NCBI RefSeq assembly: GCF_026012015.1
Contig: NZ_BRXR01000001.1
Coordinates: forward strand, 1,848,001-1,912,000
Length of the DNA: 64,000 nucleotides
Reading direction: 5' to 3'
From: Clostridium omnivorum
Lineage (GTDB): Bacteria > Bacillota > Clostridia > Clostridiales > Clostridiaceae
Within the stretch, counting starts at the first letter, position 1; each line of letters starts with the position of its first letter. A model generated the notes under the pieces. That model saw nothing but the letters and a program-made list of their open reading frames with translations, made no database searches and was not told the origin of the DNA. The translations under genes were made by a program, and so were the position numbers. Below are positions 41,309-48,917 of this stretch, piece after piece.

Positions 41309-42217
41309 ACTTTGGGTATGAAACTTTTTTATTTCATCAATCTTATGAAGTAGCTTTTCCTTTACATATAGAGGTTCTAAAATTTCAACAGAAGTACCAA
41401 AGGACAGAAGAAATCCATATAACCAATCATCCTCTGGCAAACTTATGGATACAAGAAGTGAACCATCTTCATCTTGTAATATGTGCTTTTGATTAAATTC
41501 ATCATAAATCCTGTATGCTGCTTGGTGAGCAACACGTAGCTTCAAATGGGTTAATGAATATGAAGTATTAGTTGGAATTTCAATTGGCGGAAGATGAAAC
41601 TGTTTATCTGCAAAGTTTTTTGATAGAATCCTAATATCTTGCATCCTGATAATTTTGAAAGTTCTGTAGTCCTGTTTCAAAAGATCATATCCTTGCATAT
41701 ACCAGGATTTTACTTTAAATATAAGTTTTAACGGATATGCTGTTCTATGTGTGATGTCACCCTGGGAGCTTAGATAAGTAAATGATACGGCTTGCTTTCC
41801 GATAACAGCATCTTTCAGTGTTTCGAATCTCTCTTTGTCAGGTTTCCAATTGGTCCAGGATGAAAAATCAACTTCAATCCAACTATTACCTGTTTTGTTA
41901 AAGAGGATACAGAGTTTCGAAAGTACATCACTAACATCAATATGATTTGTGGATGACATACTTTGCAAAGCAAATAGAATCTGATTTTGCTCATTATCAG
42001 AAATTGTAGTCTTATTCAAAATATAATTATCAAGGATAGATATACCTCCACCCTTCCCCTGTAAAGAATAAATAGGAATACCTGCCGCCGATAAAGTCTC
42101 TATATCGCGTAGTATTGTTCTTACGGAAACCTCAAAATGTTCTGCTAATTCTTTGGCTGTTGTACGTTTCTTATAAAGCAATAGATATACAATTTCAAAA
42201 AGTCTATTTATCTGCAT
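41300..42217 (-). CDS. YafY-type HTH and WYL-domain regulator, second copy
   Basis: Regulator of 305 residues. The HTH is KKRTTAKELAEHFEVSVRTI (residues 16-35) followed by LRDIETLSAAGIPIYSLQGK. The WYL domain follows (TAYPLKLIFKVKSWYMQGYD, then YRTFKIIRMQDIRIL), with a WCX-like end. ATG 42217 follows AGAGGTG. It is the first gene of the block next to rlmH and probably controls the downstream hydrolase and SRPBCC genes; an operator-like repeat lies between. Confidence 0.9.
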   Translation of the reverse strand: MQINRLFEIVYLLLYKKRTTAKELAEHFEVSVRTILRDIETLSAAGIPIYSLQGKGGGISILDNYILNKTTISDNEQNQILFALQSMSSTNHIDVSDVLSKLCILFNKTGNSWIEVDFSSWTNWKPDKERFETLKDAVIGKQAVSFTYLSSQGDITHRTAYPLKLIFKVKSWYMQGYDLLKQDYRTFKIIRMQDIRILSKNFADKQFHLPPIEIPTNTSYSLTHLKLRVAHQAAYRIYDEFNQKHILQDEDGSLLVSISLPEDDWLYGFLLSFGTSVEILEPLYVKEKLLHKIDEIKKFHTQSIT

Positions 42218-42330
42218 GTCGTCACCTCTGAAATATTTTAACATATATACGTAATGTTAAAACAATAAAATCCAGACATTAAAGTTACCTAGTTATTTAA
42301 CTACTTGATAATCTTACTCCTGGTATTGAT

Positions 42331-42361
42331 AAAAACCTCATTTACTTATGGTACGGTTCCC
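42331..42361 (-). repeat. rlmH 3' end: parent sequence of the repeats (attB-like)
   Basis: On the minus strand GGGGAACCGTACCATAAGTA followed by AATGAGGTTTT spans the last codons of rlmH (E-P-Y-H-K-stop) and 12 bases beyond. It is the intact reference for the seven copies between 17638 and 39728. The same codons hold the SCC attachment site in staphylococci. Confidence 0.8.
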
Positions 42362-42821
42362 CTGCATTAATCCTAAACCCTCTATAAACCTGTTCTAAGA
42401 GTATAACCCTCATAAGCTGATGAGGAAAGGTCATCTTTGAAAATGAAAGCTTATAATCAGCTCTGTTTAGTACCTCTTTTGAAAGCCCTAAAGAGCCTCC
42501 AATTACAAAGGCAATATTGCTATTTCCCCTAACCCCAGCTTCTTTTATAAAGGCTGCCAGTTCTTCTGAGGAGAGCATCTTCCCATCTATAGCAAGTGCC
42601 ACTACATACATGTTATCCTTTACGCACTTTAATATAGCTTCTCCTTCTTTGGACTTTATTTGAAGCTCTTCTTTTTCTGAGGCATTGTCCGGTGTTTTTT
42701 CATCTTGAAGCTCAAGAATCTCTAGTTTACAATATCTGCTTAGGCGCTTTGAATACTCTGTTATTGCATCTTTAAGATATTTTTCTTTTATTTTTCCAAC
42801 TGTAATAAGTGTTATGTTCAT
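42342..42821 (-). CDS. rlmH: 23S rRNA (pseudouridine1915-N3)-methyltransferase RlmH
   Basis: SPOUT-class methyltransferase that modifies pseudouridine 1915 in helix 69 of 23S rRNA. At 159 residues it has the family length. [20 protein letters not shown] (residues about 100-119) is the SAM-binding knot region, followed by [20 protein letters not shown] and [14 protein letters not shown] at the end. ATG 42821 follows GGAG at 6 nt. It lies at the end of the conserved WalJ-like/GerMN region. Its 3' end is repeated seven times downstream, marking it as an integration hotspot. Confidence 0.97.
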   Translation of the reverse strand: MNITLITVGKIKEKYLKDAITEYSKRLSRYCKLEILELQDEKTPDNASEKEELQIKSKEGEAILKCVKDNMYVVALAIDGKMLSSEELAAFIKEAGVRGNSNIAFVIGGSLGLSKEVLNRADYKLSFSKMTFPHQLMRVILLEQVYRGFRINAGEPYHK

Positions 42822-42954
42822 TTCTATCTCCATTCTTTTGCCTTTAGGGCGTAAGATTTCCTAAGACTATTTTAGCCTATTTTATTTAAACTGAAAACAA
42901 TTCTTGTTTTTTATTAGTCATAAGTTTTTACCTATAATAAAGCCATCTAAAAAT

Positions 42955-43001
42955 AGTTAAAAGGAGCTGAACGTTTATAATTCATACAGCTCCTTTTAAC
43001 T
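42955..43001 (-). terminator. Terminator after the small ORF at 43035
   Basis: On the minus strand AGTTAAAAGGAGCTG and CAGCTCCTTTTAACT form a perfect 15-bp stem followed by ATTTTT. Confidence 0.82.
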
Positions 43002-43034
43002 AAAACTGCCTATAACCATTTTTAAACCCCTATA

Positions 43035-43148
43035 CTATAAGCTTACAACATCTTTAAGCTTATCATTACCTAATACTGTTTCTTTAGCACAAACTAAAAG
43101 TCCTATCATTTCTATAATAACTGTTAATACATTAACTAAATTCCTCAT
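43035..43148 (-). CDS. 37-residue hydrophobic small protein
   Basis: ATG 43148 has GGAGGATG about 7 nt upstream. The product starts MRNLVNVLTVIIEMIGLLVC and ends VLGNDKLKDVVSL: one predicted membrane helix and a short charged tail. A strong terminator follows 34 bp after its stop. I do not recognise a family; a small membrane protein is the best guess. The good ribosome site and terminator argue that it is real. Confidence 0.6.
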   Translation of the reverse strand: MRNLVNVLTVIIEMIGLLVCAKETVLGNDKLKDVVSL

Positions 43149-43317
43149 TCTACATCCTCCAAGCTTGTTATTTACTATGCTCTAATTATAGTATAGAAGG
43201 TTGTAAAATGCTCTTTCTGCAGGCTTACAGTTTGTCTACTTACCTTACAGTTTTGTAATAATATAATACAAAAAATTAAAAACTCCTCTGCAATATTTTG
43301 CAAAGGAGCATTATTAG

Positions 43318-43815
43318 CTATTTACCACAGCACTTTTTATATTTCTTTCCACTGCCGCATGGACATGGATCATTTCTTCCTATCTTGTTTTCATTTACAA
43401 CTGTCTTTGATTCTCTATATTTAACTTGAATTTCTTTTCTCTTTTCTGGTGAAAGAATTGCTTCCCATTGTGGAAGAGTATATAGATAATCAGCCTTAGC
43501 ATCAAGCATATTGAAATATAACTTTTCAAAGTCAATCTTTATTTCAATTTCTGTATCTGCATCAATTTCTTCTAAATTAATATTTTCAGCAAGGCTTTCA
43601 TTTATTCCATCAAGGAATCCCATAAAGAATATTTCATCAGCTCCATATTCTGGTGCTAAGGTCTTTACGTTACCTTTTATAGTATCTTTATGATTAGCTA
43701 ATATTTTTGTGTATATATTTTTTTCTATTGTTCCATATTCCTTCCAGAAGGCTGCTTCCCCTCTTGTCTTTACATATTCAACAACCATATCTGTCCACTC
43801 TTTGTATAGGCTCAT
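43318..43815 (-). CDS. SEC-C motif protein
   Basis: A 165-residue protein ending in a SEC-C zinc motif ([19 protein letters not shown], residues about 146-164), as found at the SecA C-terminus. The preceding 140 residues are acidic and helical ([20 protein letters not shown], then [17 protein letters not shown]). Clostridial proteins of this form are uncharacterised; SEC-C may bind zinc and a ribosomal or SecB-like partner. AAAGGAG precedes the ATG. It lies between the CxxH/CxxC protein and the small ORF. Confidence 0.85.
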   Translation of the reverse strand: MSLYKEWTDMVVEYVKTRGEAAFWKEYGTIEKNIYTKILANHKDTIKGNVKTLAPEYGADEIFFMGFLDGINESLAENINLEEIDADTEIEIKIDFEKLYFNMLDAKADYLYTLPQWEAILSPEKRKEIQVKYRESKTVVNENKIGRNDPCPCGSGKKYKKCCGK

Positions 43816-43916
43816 CTTTTAATCTCCTTTAGTAAATAATATGTTTATTAGTCTTATGTTCACTATTATAATAAAAATCCTATGAATTTGCAATATTTGT
43901 AATTTAATACAAACTA

Positions 43917-44084
43917 CTATATTTCAGAAGCTTCTTTAAGCACATACTTTGCTTTTTTATCACAATAGCTGCATTTTTCATCTGCAGCTTCACAAAGATT
44001 TGGAAAAGCTTCATTTTCTATTAAAAAATCGTCAAAAGCCATATCCATATGTTCTTCACAAGCATTCTTACTTTTTCCTTGCAT
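43917..44084 (-). CDS. CxxH/CxxC-type small zinc-binding protein
   Basis: A 55-residue protein with C-x2-H (CEEH near residue 9) and a C-terminal C-x2-C (CSYC). This matches the small CxxH/CxxC family found near rlmH-region genes in Firmicutes. ATG 44084 has AAAGGA at 8 nt and lies inside the 3' end of the GerMN gene, a 17-bp overlap that suggests translational coupling. Probable zinc binding; function unknown. Confidence 0.72.
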   Translation of the reverse strand: MQGKSKNACEEHMDMAFDDFLIENEAFPNLCEAADEKCSYCDKKAKYVLKEASEI

Positions 44085-44631
44085 CAATATCGTCCTTTCC
44101 GAAAGGCTTAGATATATCATAGTTTCCACCTAAGGTGTCAACTTCCTTACTATCAATTAGAAGTTTAATTTTTACTATGGATGGAAGCTGGGTTAATGAG
44201 TTAGCTATACTTTTAAGGCTTGCTTCTTCCTTTGATTTAGTCATAGAAACCTTAGCCTCTTTGCTTAAATTTACATATGCAATACTATCTTTTATAGAAA
44301 AGCTCAATAATCTAGTTTCCTTTGGAAGTATTGGCTTCAATTTACTTTCTACAGAAGGTCCTTTTATTAGTTCCTGCATAATAAGTTCACCTAAAAGTTC
44401 CTCTTTTTGAATAAGCCTTTCCTCCTTTGCTATTTCAACCTTTTTTTCATCAGTGGAGGAATCGAAATATAAAGCTAAATCTATAGCATTATCTTTCTCA
44501 TTAGGCATAGTTATACTTTTAACTTTTTCTTTATTATTTATGCTTACCTTATCTTCCTTTTGACATGCTGTAAATGCTACGCTAGATACCATGATTACCC
44601 CAAGTACAAATACTCCAAATATTCTTTTCAT
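44068..44631 (-). CDS. GerMN-domain lipoprotein
   Basis: Secreted lipoprotein of 187 residues. The signal MKRIFGVFVLGVIMVSSVAF ends in a lipobox Cys (FTAC at 23). Residues about 48-160 form a GerMN domain (IDLALYFDSSTDEKKVEIAK, then ERLIQKEELLGELIMQELIK and IAYVNLSKEA), as in the germination/sporulation protein GerM. It is predicted to sit on the outer membrane face, where the domain likely binds peptidoglycan or partner proteins. AAGGTG precedes the ATG. The WalJ-like gene is directly upstream, 14 bp away, so they share a transcript. Confidence 0.86.
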   Translation of the reverse strand: MKRIFGVFVLGVIMVSSVAFTACQKEDKVSINNKEKVKSITMPNEKDNAIDLALYFDSSTDEKKVEIAKEERLIQKEELLGELIMQELIKGPSVESKLKPILPKETRLLSFSIKDSIAYVNLSKEAKVSMTKSKEEASLKSIANSLTQLPSIVKIKLLIDSKEVDTLGGNYDISKPFGKDDIDARKK

Positions 44632-44645
44632 CTTCTCACCTTTTC

Positions 44646-45431
44646 CTAAAATTCAATATAGTTGCTTGGCATATCTCTTTTGGCCACAGTAAGAATTAAA
44701 TCCTTATTAAGCTGTAGGCCGCTTTCTCTTATGGTATTTACCACAGTTTGATACGCAAGTTCTGGATAATTATTAGTTTTACTTAGGTGTCCAAGAATAA
44801 TTTTCTTTTGTTTACCATCTGTAATGTCTACAATAGCTCGACCACAATCTTCATTAGATAAGTGTCCAACTTCACTTAGTATTCTTCTTTTTAAACTATA
44901 AGGGTATGGTCCAAACTTAAGCATTTCAATATCGTGATTGCTCTCTAAAAGAAGCACATCTGCATCCTTAATCGCTAACTTTACCTCATCAGAAAAGTAC
45001 CCTAAATCTGTAGCTATGCAAGTCTTCTTTTTTCCATCATTAACAGCATATCCTGAAGGAGAAGCTGCATCATGTGGAATGCTAAAATTAATTATGTCCA
45101 TGTCTTTTATAGTTACACATTCTTCAGAAATTACTTTAATGTTGTGTTCTTTTATCTTTCCAACAGTATTCTCCATTCCTCTCCAAGTAGGCTCATTTGC
45201 ATACACAGGAATATCGTACTTTCTTGATAATACCCCTACTCCCTTGGTATGGTCTGTATGTTCATGAGTTATAAAAATACCGTCAAGTTCCTCAGGCTTT
45301 TGTCCTATACTCTTTAATGCCTGTTCTATACTCTTGCCTGGCATTCCAACATCAACAAGAATTTTAGCATTGCCGGAGGATACAAATATACTGTTGCCAC
45401 TGCTACCACTATATAAAGAACAAAAAATCAT
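44646..45431 (-). CDS. MBL-fold metallohydrolase, WalJ/YycJ-like
   Basis: Metallo-beta-lactamase-fold hydrolase of 261 residues. THEHTDHTKGVGVLSR (about 54-69) is the HxHxDH metal motif; further ligands are DAASPSGYA with His before it, LLLESNHD and GHLSKTN. WalJ in Firmicutes links replication and cell-wall control and is usually encoded close to rlmH, as here. GGGGGAG precedes the ATG. It is followed at 14 bp by the GerMN lipoprotein. The substrate is probably a nucleic acid or phosphodiester. Confidence 0.92.
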   Translation of the reverse strand: MIFCSLYSGSSGNSIFVSSGNAKILVDVGMPGKSIEQALKSIGQKPEELDGIFITHEHTDHTKGVGVLSRKYDIPVYANEPTWRGMENTVGKIKEHNIKVISEECVTIKDMDIINFSIPHDAASPSGYAVNDGKKKTCIATDLGYFSDEVKLAIKDADVLLLESNHDIEMLKFGPYPYSLKRRILSEVGHLSNEDCGRAIVDITDGKQKKIILGHLSKTNNYPELAYQTVVNTIRESGLQLNKDLILTVAKRDMPSNYIEF

Positions 45432-45474
45432 ATCATTTCTCCCCCTGTATAGGCCGCATTAGGCTGTAAGTATA

Positions 45475-46740
45475 TTAGCATTCTTCAACCTTTACTCTTC
45501 TAATATCTGCGCCTAAGAGTTTAAACTTATCTTCTATGTTTGGATAGCCTCTATCTATATGTTCTATACAGTGAACTTCTGTTGTACCTTCTGCTACAAG
45601 CCCTGCTATTATCATAGCTGCTCCTGCTCTTAAGTCGGTAGCCCTAATCACTGCTCCTGTAAGCTTTTCTACTCCATCTATAATAGCTGTTCTTCCTTCT
45701 ACCTTTACTACTGCACCCATTTTCTTTAATTCATCTACGTGCTTAAATCTGCTTTCCCATATGCTTTCATTTATTATACTTCTACCATTAGCTATACAAA
45801 GCAATGTACTCATTGGCTGCTGTATATCTGTTGGAAAGCCTGGATAAGGAAGTGTTTTTACATTTACAGCCTTTAGATTTCTATCTGATATTATTGTAAG
45901 TGAATCTTCGTTTTCTACTACTTCAACGCCTACTTCTATGAGCTTAGCTGAAATAGACTCCATATGTTTTGGAATTATATTCGTTACAGTAACTTCGCCG
46001 CCACAAGCTGCTGCTGCTATCATATATGTACCAGCTTCAATTTGGTCAGGAATTACACTATAGTTGCAGCCCTTTAGTTCTGAAACTCCAACTATTCTTA
46101 TTATATCTGTACCTGCTCCTTTTATGTTGGCTCCCATTGTATTAAGAAAATTTGCCACATCAACTACATGTGGTTCTTTTGCTACATTTTCAAGTATAGT
46201 AGTTCCTTCTGCTAAAGCAGCTGCAAGCATTACATTTATAGTAGCACCTACACTTACTACGTCAAAATACACATTAGCTCCAACAAGCTTTTCTGCGGTA
46301 ACTATAGCTGCTCCATGTTCAATTGTAACTTTAGCACCTAACGCTTCAAAGCCCTTTATGTGTTGATCTATAGGTCTTACTCCTATAGGACATCCACCTG
46401 GCAAATCAACTTTTGCCTTTTTAAATCTTCCAAGAAGTGCACCTATTAAATAATAGGATGCTCTCATATTTCTAACATCATCTGTATTTGCATTTACACT
46501 ATTAATTGAAGTACTATCTATAGTAACTGAATTTGCCTGTCTTATTATCTTACATCCTAGATGTTCCATTATTCTTTCAAGACATTGAACATCTTCGATA
46601 TCTGGAATATTATCTATCACTGAAATACTGCTGCTAGCCATAATCGCTGCAGGCAATATAGCTACTGCTGCATTTTTAGCGCCACTTATTTCGACTTTTC
46701 CGAATAATCTTTTTCCGCCGTTGATTACTAGCTTTTCCAT
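45475..46740 (-). CDS. murA: UDP-N-acetylglucosamine 1-carboxyvinyltransferase
   Basis: First committed enzyme of peptidoglycan synthesis, adding enolpyruvate from PEP to UDP-GlcNAc. At 421 residues it has the family length. [20 protein letters not shown] opens the protein; the active-site Cys lies in [15 protein letters not shown] (about 116), the fosfomycin target, so the enzyme should be of the sensitive type. [20 protein letters not shown] and [16 protein letters not shown] complete the fold. ATG 46740 with an upstream AAGGATGG is preferred over the longer frame. It lies 43 bp before the WalJ-like gene and may be co-transcribed. Confidence 0.96.
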   Translation of the reverse strand: MEKLVINGGKRLFGKVEISGAKNAAVAILPAAIMASSSISVIDNIPDIEDVQCLERIMEHLGCKIIRQANSVTIDSTSINSVNANTDDVRNMRASYYLIGALLGRFKKAKVDLPGGCPIGVRPIDQHIKGFEALGAKVTIEHGAAIVTAEKLVGANVYFDVVSVGATINVMLAAALAEGTTILENVAKEPHVVDVANFLNTMGANIKGAGTDIIRIVGVSELKGCNYSVIPDQIEAGTYMIAAAACGGEVTVTNIIPKHMESISAKLIEVGVEVVENEDSLTIISDRNLKAVNVKTLPYPGFPTDIQQPMSTLLCIANGRSIINESIWESRFKHVDELKKMGAVVKVEGRTAIIDGVEKLTGAVIRATDLRAGAAMIIAGLVAEGTTEVHCIEHIDRGYPNIEDKFKLLGADIRRVKVEEC

Positions 46741-46761
46741 CCCCACATCCATCCTTATCAA

Positions 46762-47063
46762 GTTTTTGTTAATATATAGAAACTTAGTTAAATCCTACTC
46801 ATCGTCAATTGTTACAAAATTTATTATACCATATTATTAGTAAATTAACATTATAAATTGAACAATTCACTATTTAGAATTTTGTGTCATAGATGCCAAA
46901 ATTCGTCTACATATTATTTGCTTCTTTTCAAATATTATTACTATTAATTTTTAAACCATTAACTATAATAGCACAAATCATCAAAAATACTAGAGGTTTA
47001 TTATATATAAGTTGAAAAAATATAGAAATAACCTGTTTTTTTTGCTCATATATCAAAATTCAC
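46762..47063. other. Intergenic region upstream of murA
   Basis: AT-rich. TATAAT on the minus strand at 46828-46823 is a candidate murA -10. Nothing else is supportable. Confidence 0.4.
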
Positions 47064-47098
47064 AAAAAAATTTCAGCATTAAAGCAATGCTGAAATTT
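47064..47098 (-). terminator. Terminator after DUF1540
   Basis: AAATTTCAGCATT pairs with AATGCTGAAATTT (one bulge) and a T-run follows on the minus strand, 57 bp past the DUF1540 stop. Confidence 0.8.
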
Positions 47099-47154
47099 GT
47101 GTGTGAATTTCAAATGAAATAAATTGAAAACTTTTAGTTTATAGAATGTAAATT

Positions 47155-47337
47155 TTAGCTTCTTTCAAAGCTTCCGCAATCTGTGCATTCAGGTGTTTTT
47201 GCTACTGATTCATGTTTAGTTACTTCTATTTGTTGTAGTGTGCAATAATTATCATCATTGCAGTGATATTTACATTCAGTTACTGTACATCCTATACTAT
47301 CATTGTGTTCTGCATTATTAACTCTTTGCTTATTCAT
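47155..47337 (-). CDS. DUF1540 cysteine-rich small protein
   Basis: A 60-residue DUF1540 protein. The family pattern GCTVTECKYHCNDDNYCTLQ (residues about 16-35) followed by IEVTKHES and TPECTDCGSF is clear, with six Cys that probably bind zinc. ATG 47337 follows AGGAGG. DUF1540 proteins are small, common in spore formers and of unknown function. A single-gene unit with its own terminator. Confidence 0.88.
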   Translation of the reverse strand: MNKQRVNNAEHNDSIGCTVTECKYHCNDDNYCTLQQIEVTKHESVAKTPECTDCGSFERS

Positions 47338-47687
47338 ATATGGTATCCTCCTGTTAAAATAAAAATTTAATATAGCTTTCATAACTTTTGCTACAAAATT
47401 AGTATGGATATAAGCCTGATATATTATACCTAGTATATTTTTTACAACTTATTTAGACGCTTATTTAAACTTTGAAAAAATTATCTTGAAATATTATAAA
47501 AACTAGGTTTAAAATATAAACTGTGTATATTAGTAACAAACTAGTAATATATTAAGACTAGTTGATATTTGTGAATTATTTGGGGAAACCTTAAGCTTTA
47601 AAAAATTATAATTGCTAAATCATCAAAGTATTTATAATTGCTCTAGTAAATTATTATTTTAAGCTTATAGGGAATATGGAGGGCAAA
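47338..47687. other. Divergent spacer between DUF1540 and 2H phosphoesterase genes
   Basis: AT-rich; no repeat or operator that I can support. Confidence 0.35.
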
Positions 47688-48236
47688 ATGAAATACTATT
47701 TAGTTGCTTTATTTGATAATGAATCACATGAAGCCATGGAGAGCATCCAAAAGAACGTATGTCGTAAGTACAAACTGAGCAAAAACACACCTATTCTTCA
47801 CATAACCTTGGAAGCTGTTGAAGATCCTGATTTTGAGAAGCTATACAGGGTTATTTGTGATATTTTAAAACCATACAAAAAATTCAAAATTGAAACAACT
47901 GGAGTACTTTGCTCTGAGCCTCCATATAAATCTGTAAACCTAAAAATTGAGAATAAAGGTTACATTATAAGACTAGCTAGAACTATAAATGATACCCTTA
48001 GACTTCATGGTTTTAATGTTAAAGAGAATGCAGATAATTTTAATTTACATGTATCTCTTGGCAGCACCAATTATCCTAATAAAGAATGGTCTAATAAAGA
48101 ATATGTAGCCGCTAGTCTGAATACAAAATCACAAACGCCTTATTGGCTGGCAAAGGTTGATAGAATTGAATTATGGAAAGCAACAAATAATAAGAAAGAT
48201 ATGCTTGTAAAAAGCTTTCCTTTAAAAGATTATTAA
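47688..48236 (+). CDS. 2H phosphoesterase (LigT/2'-5' RNA ligase-like)
   Basis: Predicted 2H-fold phosphoesterase of 182 residues. The two HxT/S motifs are present: ILHITLEAV (H at about 37) and NLHVSLGST (H at about 124). YYLVALFDNESHEAMESIQK opens the protein. Members act on 2'-5' RNA bonds or cyclic nucleotide phosphates. ATG 47688 is chosen over 47676 because GGAGGG precedes it. It stands alone, with a terminator 10 bp after the stop. Confidence 0.82.
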   Translation: MKYYLVALFDNESHEAMESIQKNVCRKYKLSKNTPILHITLEAVEDPDFEKLYRVICDILKPYKKFKIETTGVLCSEPPYKSVNLKIENKGYIIRLARTINDTLRLHGFNVKENADNFNLHVSLGSTNYPNKEWSNKEYVAASLNTKSQTPYWLAKVDRIELWKATNNKKDMLVKSFPLKDY

Positions 48237-48246
48237 AATTGAAATT

Positions 48247-48280
48247 AAAACTTGACTCCTTATTGGATTCAAGTTTTTTT
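48247..48280 (+). terminator. Terminator of the 2H phosphoesterase gene
   Basis: AAACTTGACTCC pairs with GGATTCAAGTTT (one mismatch), followed by a T-run. Confidence 0.78.
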
Positions 48281-48352
48281 ATTTTAGAGTAATTTTTTAT
48301 TAAATATTTCGTAATTAATATAAAAAAACTTTTAAAATCAAAAAACTAAAAC

Positions 48353-48366
48353 ACAATTTAAATTGT
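48353..48366. promoter_or_regulatory. 14-bp perfect palindrome upstream of the ECF sigma gene
   Basis: ACAATTTAAATTGT lies 41 bp before the GTG start of the sigma factor gene. It could be an operator or a chance AT palindrome. Confidence 0.3.
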
Positions 48367-48407
48367 CTAATGTATGTAAATAGCTTTTGAGAGGGGTTAG
48401 GATAGAT

Positions 48408-48917
48408 GTGAGCGAAAGTGTTCTTCTAAATAATGACCTTAGTAAAACTGAATTTTGTAGTCTTATAGAACAAAAGAGGGATAATCTTTATAGACTTGCC
48501 TTTATGTATGTAAAAAATCAAGAAGATGCTCTTGATATTGTACATGAAGCAGTTTATAAGGCTTACATATCTTTAGGCAAGTTAAAAGATAGTACATACT
48601 TTAATACTTGGATTACACGGATAGTTATAAACTGTTCCTTAAACCATATTAAAAAGAATAAAAGAATCTTGAATTTTTCAGAGTTTTCTTTTGGAACAGC
48701 TTCTAAAGAAGTTAACAGAGAGGAAATTATAGATTTATATGAGGCAGTAGATAATCTAAAAGATAAGTATAAGACTGTAATTATCTTAAAGTACTTTGAA
48801 GATTTAACTATTAATTCTATAGCAGAAATAATGGATTGCCCCGAAAATACCGTTAAAACTTATCTTCATAAAGCTTTAAAACTTCTTAGAATTCAATTAA
48901 AGGAGGAGGATTTATAA
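48408..48917 (+). CDS. ECF-type RNA polymerase sigma factor
   Basis: Alternative sigma factor of 169 residues. Region 2 contains LYRLAFMYVKNQEDALDIVH and EAVYKAYISLGKLKDSTYFN; region 4 contains YKTVIILKYFEDLTINSIAE followed by CPENTVKTYLHKALKLLR. GTG 48408 is chosen because AGG lies 6 nt upstream; the frame could also extend to TTG 48387. The next gene starts with a 1-nt overlap (TAATG), so the membrane beta-propeller protein is translated with it, an arrangement typical of sigma/anti-sigma pairs. Targets unknown. Confidence 0.9.
   Translation: MSESVLLNNDLSKTEFCSLIEQKRDNLYRLAFMYVKNQEDALDIVHEAVYKAYISLGKLKDSTYFNTWITRIVINCSLNHIKKNKRILNFSEFSFGTASKEVNREEIIDLYEAVDNLKDKYKTVIILKYFEDLTINSIAEIMDCPENTVKTYLHKALKLLRIQLKEEDL

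Larger units (their letters stand above)
17638..42361. mobile_element. Putative cassette array at the 3' end of rlmH, SCC-like
   Basis: Between 17638 and 42361 eight copies of an rlmH-3'-end sequence (counting rlmH itself) occur in the same orientation and divide accessory genes into blocks of about 1.2, 2.6, 8.9, 3.1, 3.4, 2.9 and 2.6 kb. Most blocks have their own regulator and terminators and contain no housekeeping genes. The last rlmH codons are the attB of staphylococcal SCC elements, which use large serine recombinases. No recombinase gene lies in this window, so mobility, if any, would be past or in trans. This is an inference from repeats and gene content. Confidence 0.55.

Noticed and set aside
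17638-42361. Recombinase or integrase inside the cassette region
   Set aside because: All frames were read; none shows a serine or tyrosine recombinase, transposase or relaxase.
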